From positions 1 to 19,971 of the forward strand of contig JAEZAV010000053.1 in NCBI GenBank assembly GCA_023430285.1: a stretch of DNA of 19,971 nt. The letters are read 5' to 3'. A program made the translations under genes and the position numbers. The stretch's first letter is position 1; the number at the start of each line of letters is the position of its first letter. The notes under the pieces are model-generated. The model had not been told where the DNA came from. It saw only the letters and a program-made list of their open reading frames with translations, and searched no databases. The stretch comes from Methanobacteriota archaeon (lineage in GTDB: Archaea > Methanobacteriota > Methanobacteria > Methanobacteriales > Methanobacteriaceae). Positions 1 through 6,406 of this stretch are shown here, piece by piece.

Positions 1-701
1 TAATTGGTGCAGCACTTGGAATTGTTAAATGGACATCCATCTTCATCACTAAAACAGGAAAGAAATTTGATTCTGAAGCAACTCTCATACAAGTTGTAAA
101 TGAGATCATAAGGTACAGTGTTTATGCCATAGCACTGACTTTGATATTAAATGAACTGGGAATCAATATAACAGCTATTGCATTGAGTTTAGGAATTGTT
201 GGTATTGCAGTGGGTTTCGCTGCAAGAGACACCATTTCAAACTTCATTGCAGGATTATTCGTACTGGCAGACAAGAGTTTTAAAGTTGGAGATATAATTG
301 AGATATCAGATTACAAGGGAAGGGTCCATATAATGGGATTCCGGGTAACGAAACTAATTACCGCTGATAACAACATTGTTTCCATCCCAAATTCAAACTT
401 CTCAAAGAACGTGCACGTAAACCACACCCCCCTGGAAGAAAAACGGGTAGATTTGGCAATAACTGTACCTTACCAGGTTAAAGTTGGGGGTTTAAGAGAA
501 AAATTTATTGAAATTCTAGATAAACATGAATGGGCACTCGATGATCCATTACCAAATTTTAATATCAATGAACTTGCAGATACTGGTATAAAAAGCACTT
601 TAAGTTTTTGGGTCGTTGATCCGTGGAAGGTTGAAGAATACCGCTCCATCATAGCGAGTGAAATTGGAACATTATTGGTGGTTGATAATGAAAAGGACTA
701 G
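1..701 (+). CDS. MscS-family mechanosensitive channel, 5'-truncated by the window edge
   Basis: This is a small-conductance mechanosensitive channel that would release solutes through the cytoplasmic membrane on osmotic downshock. The frame is open from base 3 with no stop, so the gene begins outside the window; a TTG at 141 is internal and is not the start. The visible part has a hydrophobic segment followed by the MscS pore helix pattern GFAARDTISNFIAG, then the beta domain (KVGDIIEI, RVTKL, IPNSNF) and the alpha/beta C-terminal domain ending near residue 233 of the visible frame. The pore helix has small Gly/Ala residues, as is usual in the family. The stop (699-701) lies inside the next gene, a sortase-like gene, so the two are probably translationally coupled. 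The family call is firm; the subtype and N-terminal membrane topology cannot be judged. Confidence 0.9.
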   Translation, partial: IGAALGIVKWTSIFITKTGKKFDSEATLIQVVNEIIRYSVYAIALTLILNELGINITAIALSLGIVGIAVGFAARDTISNFIAGLFVLADKSFKVGDIIEISDYKGRVHIMGFRVTKLITADNNIVSIPNSNFSKNVHVNHTPLEEKRVDLAITVPYQVKVGGLREKFIEILDKHEWALDDPLPNFNINELADTGIKSTLSFWVVDPWKVEEYRSIIASEIGTLLVVDNEKD

Positions 702-1284
702 TTGGATGGCTTTAGGAATAGTGGTAGTATGCATTTTAGTTTCACTAACCATAGCCATAGCAGCATTTGAACAGTCCAAAAATTTAACAGCCGCACAAAA
801 GAGTTTGAAGGATTACAACGAAAAAATGAGTCAACCCGTAGATGCACTCGATCCATTGAGCACCAAGGTAGGTGCATCCCTAGGAGAACTGGTCATTCCA
901 AAACTTGGTGTTAACTGTACCATAAGATCTGACACAGTCAATGCCTACAATGCAGTTTATCATTATCCTGAAAGTGCCATGCCAGGACAACCTGGAGAAT
1001 GTGGTATACTTGGCCATAGAACTACATACTCAGGGTTATTTGAAAACATTGGATCGTTGGAAGTTGGGGATCAGGTAATCATAGTTGACACCATTATGAA
1101 AAAGAAGTATACCTACGCAGTAACATCCAATGGAAATGATATTAGATGGGATTACAAAACCAACCCAGTTACCTTTGCTTTGGATGGAAAAGCAAGGTTA
1201 ATGCTCATGACATGTTACCCTCCTGGAAAAAAGGAAGCTGCATACATAGCACACTGCGAACTTGTATCCACGGATAATATTTAA
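688..1284 (+). CDS. Sortase-like membrane protein lacking the catalytic arginine
   Basis: This 198-residue protein has a sortase fold signature and an N-terminal membrane anchor (hydrophobic residues about 7-26), so the catalytic domain should face outside the cell. Sortases cut a sorting signal at a cysteine and transfer the protein to another surface molecule. Visible motifs are GILGHRT with His110 and LMLMTCYPP with Cys176. No arginine occurs anywhere after Cys176, although sortases normally have one a few residues downstream; Lys181-Lys182 and His189 are there instead. I chose the ATG at 688, which gives a basic MKR start before the membrane helix; an in-frame ATG at 658 would add ten residues and deepen the overlap with the channel gene. 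The gene overlaps the MscS stop by 14 bases. It could be an active variant or a pseudoenzyme. No sorting-signal protein is seen nearby. Confidence 0.8.
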   Translation: MKRTSWMALGIVVVCILVSLTIAIAAFEQSKNLTAAQKSLKDYNEKMSQPVDALDPLSTKVGASLGELVIPKLGVNCTIRSDTVNAYNAVYHYPESAMPGQPGECGILGHRTTYSGLFENIGSLEVGDQVIIVDTIMKKKYTYAVTSNGNDIRWDYKTNPVTFALDGKARLMLMTCYPPGKKEAAYIAHCELVSTDNI

Positions 1285-1313
1285 CAGATTCAATTTATTT
1301 TTATTACTAAATT

Positions 1314-1335
1314 TTTTGTGGGATATGTCACAAAA
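1314..1335. repeat. Inverted repeat TTTTGTG-N8-CACAAAA
   Basis: Two perfect 7-base arms (1314-1320 and 1329-1335) flank GGATATGT. It lies 30 bases after the sortase stop, within a T-rich stretch. It might be part of a 3' hairpin of the sortase transcript or a protein-binding dyad; there is no clean T-run after the second arm, so a terminator is not proven. Confidence 0.4.
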
Positions 1336-1479
1336 CCCTATTAATTAGTGTTTTCTTTGTGTGCCATGTCACCTTATTCATTTTTAGCTATAAATCAGTC
1401 CAAATTCTTCATGATATCATGGGGCTGCAACTATGCATTGGTTCTCTACTTAGTAAAGTTTTATTAATAATGAATAAAG

Positions 1480-1494
1480 CAATATAATAAATTA
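1480..1494 (+). promoter_or_regulatory. Candidate TATA box of the ferredoxin-hydrogenase operon
   Basis: The sequence GCAATATAATAAATT resembles an archaeal TATA element and would place the transcript start near 1515, giving a leader of about 70 bases that contains the 1533-1544 palindrome. An alternative box (TTTTATTAATAA) lies at about 1459-1470. The assignment is by eye only. Confidence 0.35.
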
Positions 1495-1532
1495 GTACTG
1501 TATGTCTTGATGAGAATTAATTGTATGGAATG

Positions 1533-1544
1533 ATTGTTAACAAT
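1533..1544. promoter_or_regulatory. Palindrome ATTGTTAACAAT, candidate operator
   Basis: This is a perfect 12-base dyad 43 bases upstream of the ferredoxin ATG and about 40 bases downstream of the candidate TATA box. The position would suit a repressor-binding site or a leader element for the hydrogenase operon. AT-rich palindromes of this size also occur by chance, so its role is a guess. Confidence 0.35.
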
Positions 1545-1587
1545 TAAAACTTTTCATGGTCTAAAAAAAGTATTAAGAGGCGTTAAT

Positions 1588-1839
1588 ATGGTAGAAATAG
1601 AAATAGACGAAAATGCATGTGTTGGATGCGGTTCTTGTGTGGACGACTGCCCTAACGATGTCTATGAAATGGATGAAGCAAAGAACAAAACAAAAGTTGT
1701 TAATGCTGACGATTGTATGGCGTGCCTTTCATGCCATGAAATCTGTCCTGCCGAAGCAATGGAACATAAAAACATACACGTGGCTAAAAGGCTGTATATC
1801 GATAGAAGAGTTAATGATATACTCAATAAGATAATCTAG
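1588..1839 (+). CDS. Small 2[4Fe-4S] ferredoxin
   Basis: This 83-residue electron carrier has two classical cluster motifs: CVGCGSCVDDCP in the N-terminal third and CMACLSCHEICP in the middle. Each four-cysteine set supplies three ligands to one [4Fe-4S] cluster and one to the other. The C-terminal tail is basic (AKRLYIDRRV). The ATG at 1588 is preceded by AGAGG seven bases away; a TTG 54 bases upstream in the same frame has no ribosome site and is rejected. It is the first gene of a four-gene unit, eleven bases ahead of the V4R gene, which makes it the likely electron partner or wire for the hydrogenase encoded two genes later. A ferredoxin of this type could instead serve another enzyme, but the spacing argues for a dedicated role. 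Confidence 0.92.
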   Translation: MVEIEIDENACVGCGSCVDDCPNDVYEMDEAKNKTKVVNADDCMACLSCHEICPAEAMEHKNIHVAKRLYIDRRVNDILNKII

Positions 1840-1850
1840 GAGACATTGGT

Positions 1851-2417
1851 ATGGCATATGAAATTAAAAGGGAAGGAAAGGAAGTATTTGGGGATTTTAA
1901 ACCTGAACTTATTCCTGATGAATGTGGGGGAGATATTGATGATTATGAAGAGGCCCTTCACGTTCTTATGAAGTTTGTTGGTTCAATGTCCAGTGCACTT
2001 GAACAGGTGTCTGGAAGGGGTGCAAATGCAATTGTTTATCAAGCCGGTAAAAGAATGGGCCACGAAGCAGGTAAAATGGTTGAAAAAACCGACAACCTTG
2101 AGAAAGCAATGCAAGAATTGAGTGAAATTTTAGGTGCAGAATTTTATTTTGATATGTGGAAACCAGCTGGTCAAGAAGGTTACACTATAGAAAAGGGTGA
2201 TGAAACAGTTGTGAAATTAATTTTCAGAGATTGTGTAGTCAGACAAACACTCCGAAGAACTGGTCTTCCTCAAAAAGGACCTTTATGTTATTTATTATAT
2301 GGTTACACAGTTGGTGCTGTGGAAGAGGTTATGGATATCAGAGGAAAACTCGACATCGACCATGTTGGGCCAAATGCCTGTCTTAAAACGTTGACAATCA
2401 AGTGGAGTGGTAAATAA
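1851..2417 (+). CDS. V4R-domain (4-vinyl reductase/hydrocarbon-binding-like) protein
   Basis: This 188-residue soluble protein matches the V4R domain pattern: a helical GANAIVYQAGKRMGHEAG segment (about 57-74), a hydrophobic core and a C-terminal LCYLLYGYTVGAVEEV...HVGPNACLKTL block (about 145-181). V4R domains bind small hydrophobic ligands or tetrapyrroles; examples are bacteriochlorophyll BchJ and the ligand-sensing parts of some regulators. Cys128, Cys146, Cys177 and His71/His171 could form a metal site (inference). The ATG is preceded by GGAG eight bases away. Its stop overlaps the ATG of the hydrogenase small-subunit gene by one base (TAATG), so the two should be coupled. The protein has no DNA-binding domain and no fused output domain, so it is more likely a subunit, chaperone or cofactor-binding partner of the hydrogenase than a regulator by itself. 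The ligand is unknown. Confidence 0.8.
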   Translation: MAYEIKREGKEVFGDFKPELIPDECGGDIDDYEEALHVLMKFVGSMSSALEQVSGRGANAIVYQAGKRMGHEAGKMVEKTDNLEKAMQELSEILGAEFYFDMWKPAGQEGYTIEKGDETVVKLIFRDCVVRQTLRRTGLPQKGPLCYLLYGYTVGAVEEVMDIRGKLDIDHVGPNACLKTLTIKWSGK

Positions 2418-3328
2418 TGGTAAGCATAGCTCTTGAATTACTAGCAAGCTGCACAGGCTGTGAAATATCAATACTCGATCTTCATGAAGAATTGATCGAT
2501 GTCCTTGAACAAGCAGACCTTGTTTACGCACCCATACTCATGGATGTGAAGGAAATACCTGAAAACATTGACATTGCAATTGTTTCAGGTTCTGTAAGAA
2601 ATGAAGAGAACAAGGAAAGGTTGGAAGAGATACGAGAAAAAGCCAATATAGTTATTGCATACGGTACATGTGCATGCTACGGTGGAATAACATGTATGGC
2701 AGATCTCTACAGCCCTGAAGATGTCTCTGACAGAAGCTTTAAAGATAATCCAAGCACAGAATCTGCTGCAGAGCCTTCTGAAGTGGTTCCAAAACTCCTA
2801 CCAATTGTGCATCCTGCTGGAGACCTTGCTTTAATAGATTATTATTTGCCAGGCTGTCCACCAAAGGAATACTTGGTAAAGGATATTCTTGTTCCATTGA
2901 TAAACGGAGAAGAACCTGTTGTACCTAAAAAATCTGTTTGTGCAGATTGTGAACGTACCATGGAACACGTTGAATTCGACAAGATCCACAGGAGAGTTGA
3001 AGGAACTCCAGATCCTGATCTGTGCTTCTTAAGCCAAGGTTACATCTGCATGGGATCCGCAACCCTTGGAAGGTGCGGTGCACTATGCTCATCTGCAGGT
3101 GTTCCATGTCATGGATGCGGAGGACCTTCCTTGGACATATTAAGGGAACCTAACCACGATGTATACAACTGTATTGTAAACAGAATAGCTCATCTCTCCA
3201 AGATGCCCCACAAAGATGTTGAAAAACAGATCTACGATGTTGGGCACGTGATATATGGATTTGTTATTGGAAGCACTATAATGGAGAATAAAAAGGTTTC
3301 ATTGATCCCTCAGTTGATCAAGAAATAG
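2417..3328 (+). CDS. [NiFe]-hydrogenase small subunit, MvhG/FrhG-like
   Basis: This 303-residue protein carries electrons from the hydrogenase active site through three iron-sulfur clusters. The proximal cluster ligands are visible as C12-x2-C15, C85 and C147 (PGCPP). The C-terminal half adds C175, C178, C203, C211, C220, C224, C231 and C234, enough for two further [4Fe-4S] clusters. There is no twin-arginine signal, so it is cytoplasmic, as expected for group 3 enzymes. GGAG lies nine bases upstream of the ATG, which overlaps the V4R stop. Family and length fit the small subunits of F420-non-reducing (Mvh) or F420-reducing (Frh) hydrogenases, but neither an MvhD nor an FrhB gene is adjacent, so I leave the symbol empty. 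The large subunit follows 14 bases downstream. Confidence 0.88.
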   Translation: MVSIALELLASCTGCEISILDLHEELIDVLEQADLVYAPILMDVKEIPENIDIAIVSGSVRNEENKERLEEIREKANIVIAYGTCACYGGITCMADLYSPEDVSDRSFKDNPSTESAAEPSEVVPKLLPIVHPAGDLALIDYYLPGCPPKEYLVKDILVPLINGEEPVVPKKSVCADCERTMEHVEFDKIHRRVEGTPDPDLCFLSQGYICMGSATLGRCGALCSSAGVPCHGCGGPSLDILREPNHDVYNCIVNRIAHLSKMPHKDVEKQIYDVGHVIYGFVIGSTIMENKKVSLIPQLIKK

Positions 3329-3342
3329 ATTTGGTGATAATT

Positions 3343-4791
3343 ATGAAACAAATAGAAATAAGCCCAGTATCCAGAATTGAGGGCCATGCAAAAATCACAG
3401 TTCAGCTCGATGATGCTGGAAATGTTTCAGATGCTCACTTTCATGTCATGGAAATAAGAGGATTTGAAAAATTCTTGGAGGGTGCAGCTGTAGAAGAGGC
3501 ACCTAGAATCACTCCCAGAATATGTGGAGTATGTCAAACAGCTCACCATGTAGTATCTGCAAAGGCTACAGATGCTGTGTTTGGTTTAGAACCACCTGAA
3601 ACTGGGAAAAAATTAAGAGAACTAAGTTTACTGGGTCAGTACATTCATTCCCATGCCCTTCATTTTTACTTCCTAGGAGGGCCAGACCTGGTGCTTGGGC
3701 CAGATTCAGATCCCGCTGAAAGGAACGTTGTGGGAATAATCAAGAAGAATCCTGACCTTGCTAAGATGGCTATAAAAACCCGTAAAATAGGGCAGGAAAT
3801 CACAACAGTTGTTGGTGGAAAACCAATCCATCCAGTAACATCCATACCTGGAGGACAGTCAAAAGTCTTAACATCTGGGGAAAGGGATGCACTACTTCCT
3901 AAAGTCCAGGAAGGAATAGGATTAGTCGAAGCCGGTTTAGAAGTAGCTAAACCATTATTTGAAAATTATGCTAATGAAATTGAATCATTAGGACCTGTTG
4001 AAACTTATTTCGGCAGTTTAACAAATGGTGGTGCTTTAGAACTTTATGATGGGCCAATGAAGATAGTTGATAAAAATGGTGGCGCTGTAACAGAGTTTGA
4101 TACTGCCAACTACTTGGATTACATCGAAGAAAAGGTTCAGCCATGGTCTTACATGAAGTTCCCATATCTCAAGCAAATTGGATTCCCTGAAGGTAACTAC
4201 AGGGTTGGACCGCTTGCCAGGCTCAATATTGCAGAATCTGTTAACACAGAAAAAGCATCTGCACTCTTTGGAGAATTTAAGGATAACTTTGGAATGGCTC
4301 AAAATCCTTTGCTCTACCATTACGCCAGATTAGTGGAGCTCATGTACTGTGTTGAAAGATCCATACAACTCCTTGAAGACGATTCCATCACAAGCACAGA
4401 TATTAAAACCGATCTAAGTGAACCATTGATGTCCACTGCCGATGCTAAAAATTCTGATGAAAAAATGAGGGGTGTCGGTGTTATTGAAGCACCTAGAGGT
4501 ACTTTGTTCCATGATTACGAAACAGATGGAGCAGGAATAATTCAAAAGGCCAATTTAATTGTTGCATCTGGACAGAACAACCTTTCAATGGATATTGGTG
4601 TAAGGGAAACTGCCAAAGCAATGATCAAAGGCGATGAAGTTTCTGAAGGACTTAAAAACCGTCTTGAAATGATTGTGAGAGCATACGATCCATGTTTATC
4701 CTGTGCAACCCACATGATAAATGGTGAATCTTCCATGTTACTCGACATTCATGACAGTGACGGGTACTTAATAAAGAGACAATTCATCTAA
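3343..4791 (+). CDS. [NiFe]-hydrogenase large (catalytic) subunit, MvhA-like
   Basis: This 482-residue catalytic subunit would hold the Ni-Fe(CN)2CO centre that splits or makes H2. The N-terminal nickel motif is R59-I-C61-G-V-C64 and the C-terminal motif is D449-P-C451-L-S-C454-x2-H457. The proton-transfer glutamate is in SRIEGH (Glu13). All four nickel cysteines are present and none is replaced by selenocysteine. Twenty-five residues follow His457; in this family such a tail is removed by a maturation protease after nickel insertion, so a protease encoded elsewhere is expected. The ATG at 3343 is preceded by GGTGAT four bases away; a TTG at 3331 in frame is not needed. Overall features point to a group 3 cytoplasmic enzyme. 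Its electron acceptor is unclear because no flavin or MvhD subunit is encoded alongside. A hairpin terminator follows. Confidence 0.9.
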   Translation: MKQIEISPVSRIEGHAKITVQLDDAGNVSDAHFHVMEIRGFEKFLEGAAVEEAPRITPRICGVCQTAHHVVSAKATDAVFGLEPPETGKKLRELSLLGQYIHSHALHFYFLGGPDLVLGPDSDPAERNVVGIIKKNPDLAKMAIKTRKIGQEITTVVGGKPIHPVTSIPGGQSKVLTSGERDALLPKVQEGIGLVEAGLEVAKPLFENYANEIESLGPVETYFGSLTNGGALELYDGPMKIVDKNGGAVTEFDTANYLDYIEEKVQPWSYMKFPYLKQIGFPEGNYRVGPLARLNIAESVNTEKASALFGEFKDNFGMAQNPLLYHYARLVELMYCVERSIQLLEDDSITSTDIKTDLSEPLMSTADAKNSDEKMRGVGVIEAPRGTLFHDYETDGAGIIQKANLIVASGQNNLSMDIGVRETAKAMIKGDEVSEGLKNRLEMIVRAYDPCLSCATHMINGESSMLLDIHDSDGYLIKRQFI

Positions 4792-4816
4792 GACCTGGAA
4801 AAATAATTTCCCTCTG

Positions 4817-4855
4817 TCATTCCCAAGTTACTGGGAATGATATCTAATTTTTTTT
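4817..4855 (+). terminator. Hairpin and T-run terminator of the hydrogenase operon
   Basis: Perfect 9-base arms TCATTCCCA (4817-4825) and TGGGAATGA (4832-4840) flank AGTTAC, followed seven bases later by eight Ts (4848-4855). It starts 25 bases after the large-subunit stop and separates this operon from the Roadblock gene. Confidence 0.75.
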
Positions 4856-4942
4856 AGTATTAACATGTTCATTAGATTAAAAAATGTTAAAATTACCAAT
4901 AAAAGCGCTGTGAAGTTTTAGACTAAATGATTATTACAGAAT

Positions 4943-4954
4943 AAGATATAAAAC
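4943..4954 (+). promoter_or_regulatory. Candidate TATA box of the Roadblock-domain gene
   Basis: AAGATATAAAAC is a good archaeal TATA match 64 bases before the ATG at 5018, predicting a transcript start near 4978 and a leader of about 40 bases. It lies after the upstream terminator, so the gene is probably transcribed on its own. Confidence 0.45.
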
Positions 4955-5017
4955 AATAAACATAATAGCATTGATATCATATTAGGTTTAAATATTCAAT
5001 AGTAAACTGGGATTTTT

Positions 5018-6262
5018 ATGAAAAACTCTGATCTGTTGTTTAAACTTGAAAGGATCGTTATTGATCTCGTTAAAGTAGATGGGGTAGATGGCGGTTTAAT
5101 TGTAGATGATACTGGAAAGGTAGTAGCTAAGCGAATGCTTCAAGACATTGATATTGAACTATTTGGGCCAATGTCAAATGTTATTACCGGCTCTTCCAAA
5201 AGATTGTTTAATTCATCCCATCAAGGCGAAATACACAGGGTACTGATTGAATCGTTAAATGGTAAAGCTCTTTTTTTAAATCTTGAAAATGTCCATTTAA
5301 TCGTATTAATGAAAAATCATTCAAACGTTGGTCTGATTTTAGTTTCATCCAAAAGGGCTGCAGAACAGATCAGAGTATTGAGTAAGGATTTAAAACCCGA
5401 TACAATTGAAACAATAATAGAACCCGAAAAAGAGCCTTTAAAAGCAGAAATTAATCCTGATTTAACAATTGAAAATCTTGAAGTAGTTGAATCTGAGACT
5501 GTGGTTGATGAAATACCAGACCAAGAAACTGTGGAAATACCTCAAGAGGAGCAAGTTGTCTTGGAGGAATCTTCAGAACTTGAACCGCCAATATTAGAAA
5601 CTGAATCAGAAGATAAGAGTAGTCAGGTTTTAGAATCAGTGAAAGTTAAAGAGTTTGAGATTGAATCTGAAATAGTAGAAGATGTTGAAACTTCTAAACC
5701 AGAAGCTGAAGTAGAATCTGAAGTAGAAGTAGAAGTGGTCGAAGAAGTAGAATCTGAAGAAGCTATTCCTATTATTAAACCTCCTATTGCTTTCCCAGAT
5801 ATTAAAAAGATAACTGAAGTACCTGAAGATGTTGAAACCAGATCTGAGTTAATTTTGGATATTTATGAGGCTGTATTCAGGGCCATGTCCATTGGTGCCA
5901 GTAAGATCATGGGTGTTGCACCTGCAAGGGGTTTGACACAGAAGTTTTTACCATCACAAGAATGTGAAAGGCTATTAAATGGAGTAGTAGTACAAAGTAA
6001 TTCAACATTGAACTTCGATAAAATTAGGGAAAATGCTTCTAAAATCAAAGTTGATGATAGAGAATCTGTGTTCATCGAAGATTTCTCTAAAATTTTAGAT
6101 GTTATAACCGATAACTACGGAAAAGTTATGGGCTACGAGGCATTTAGAGGAATGGTAAGGCCAGAATTCAAGATAATTACAGATTCTTATGGTCCAGTCA
6201 TGAACAAATTAGGAATAATCAACAAAATGCATCCTGAGATATCCGAACTGTTCGAAAGTTAA
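5018..6262 (+). CDS. Roadblock/LC7-domain protein with acidic linker and extra C-terminal domain
   Basis: This 414-residue soluble protein has three parts. Residues about 5-125 resemble a Roadblock/LC7 domain, the MglB-like fold that commonly dimerises and regulates small GTPases; typical pieces are GVDGGLIVDDTGKVVAKR and VGLILVSSKRAAEQI. Residues about 130-275 are a low-complexity acidic linker rich in Glu, Val and Ser with repeated EVESEVEVEV-like units. Residues about 275-414 form a conserved-looking helical domain (for example IMGVAPARGLTQKF and YGKVMGYEAFRGMVRPEFK) that I do not recognise. The start ATG has only a weak ribosome site (TGGGA). No small GTPase is encoded in the window, so a partner would be elsewhere. 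The linker has codon repetition (GAAGTAGAA) at about 5704-5770 and may vary in length between strains. The Roadblock call is fairly sure; the cellular role is unknown. Confidence 0.75.
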   Translation: MKNSDLLFKLERIVIDLVKVDGVDGGLIVDDTGKVVAKRMLQDIDIELFGPMSNVITGSSKRLFNSSHQGEIHRVLIESLNGKALFLNLENVHLIVLMKNHSNVGLILVSSKRAAEQIRVLSKDLKPDTIETIIEPEKEPLKAEINPDLTIENLEVVESETVVDEIPDQETVEIPQEEQVVLEESSELEPPILETESEDKSSQVLESVKVKEFEIESEIVEDVETSKPEAEVESEVEVEVVEEVESEEAIPIIKPPIAFPDIKKITEVPEDVETRSELILDIYEAVFRAMSIGASKIMGVAPARGLTQKFLPSQECERLLNGVVVQSNSTLNFDKIRENASKIKVDDRESVFIEDFSKILDVITDNYGKVMGYEAFRGMVRPEFKIITDSYGPVMNKLGIINKMHPEISELFES

Positions 6263-6406
6263 AAGATATTATTTCTATACATTTTTTTAAAGAACATACC
6301 CGAATTATTCTGACCTTTTTTTTGATCCATTGCAAAGATACTTGATAAAAACTATATTCGCCAACAGTTAATAAACAATGCAACACAATATGAAAATGGT
6401 GATAGC

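Larger units (their letters stand above)
1285..1587. other. Intergenic region upstream of the hydrogenase operon
   Basis: This 303-base AT-rich gap has no supported coding frame. It holds a T-rich stretch just after the sortase gene (about 1296-1317), an inverted repeat at 1314-1335, TATA-like sequences at about 1456-1470 and 1480-1494, and a 12-base perfect palindrome at 1533-1544. The right half is probably the promoter and leader of the ferredoxin-V4R-hydrogenase operon. Confidence 0.6.

Noticed and set aside
1534..1587. N-terminal extension of the ferredoxin from a TTG at 1534
   Set aside because: No ribosome site precedes it, the sequence is not ferredoxin-like and it overlaps a palindrome in the leader; AGAGG before the ATG at 1588 decides the start.
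4665..4720. Selenocysteine in the hydrogenase nickel motif
   Set aside because: Both L2 cysteines are coded by TGT, with no in-frame TGA.
5700..5775. Tandem DNA repeat (GAAGTAGAA units)
   Set aside because: It is coding low-complexity sequence for the Glu/Val-rich linker, not an independent repeat element.
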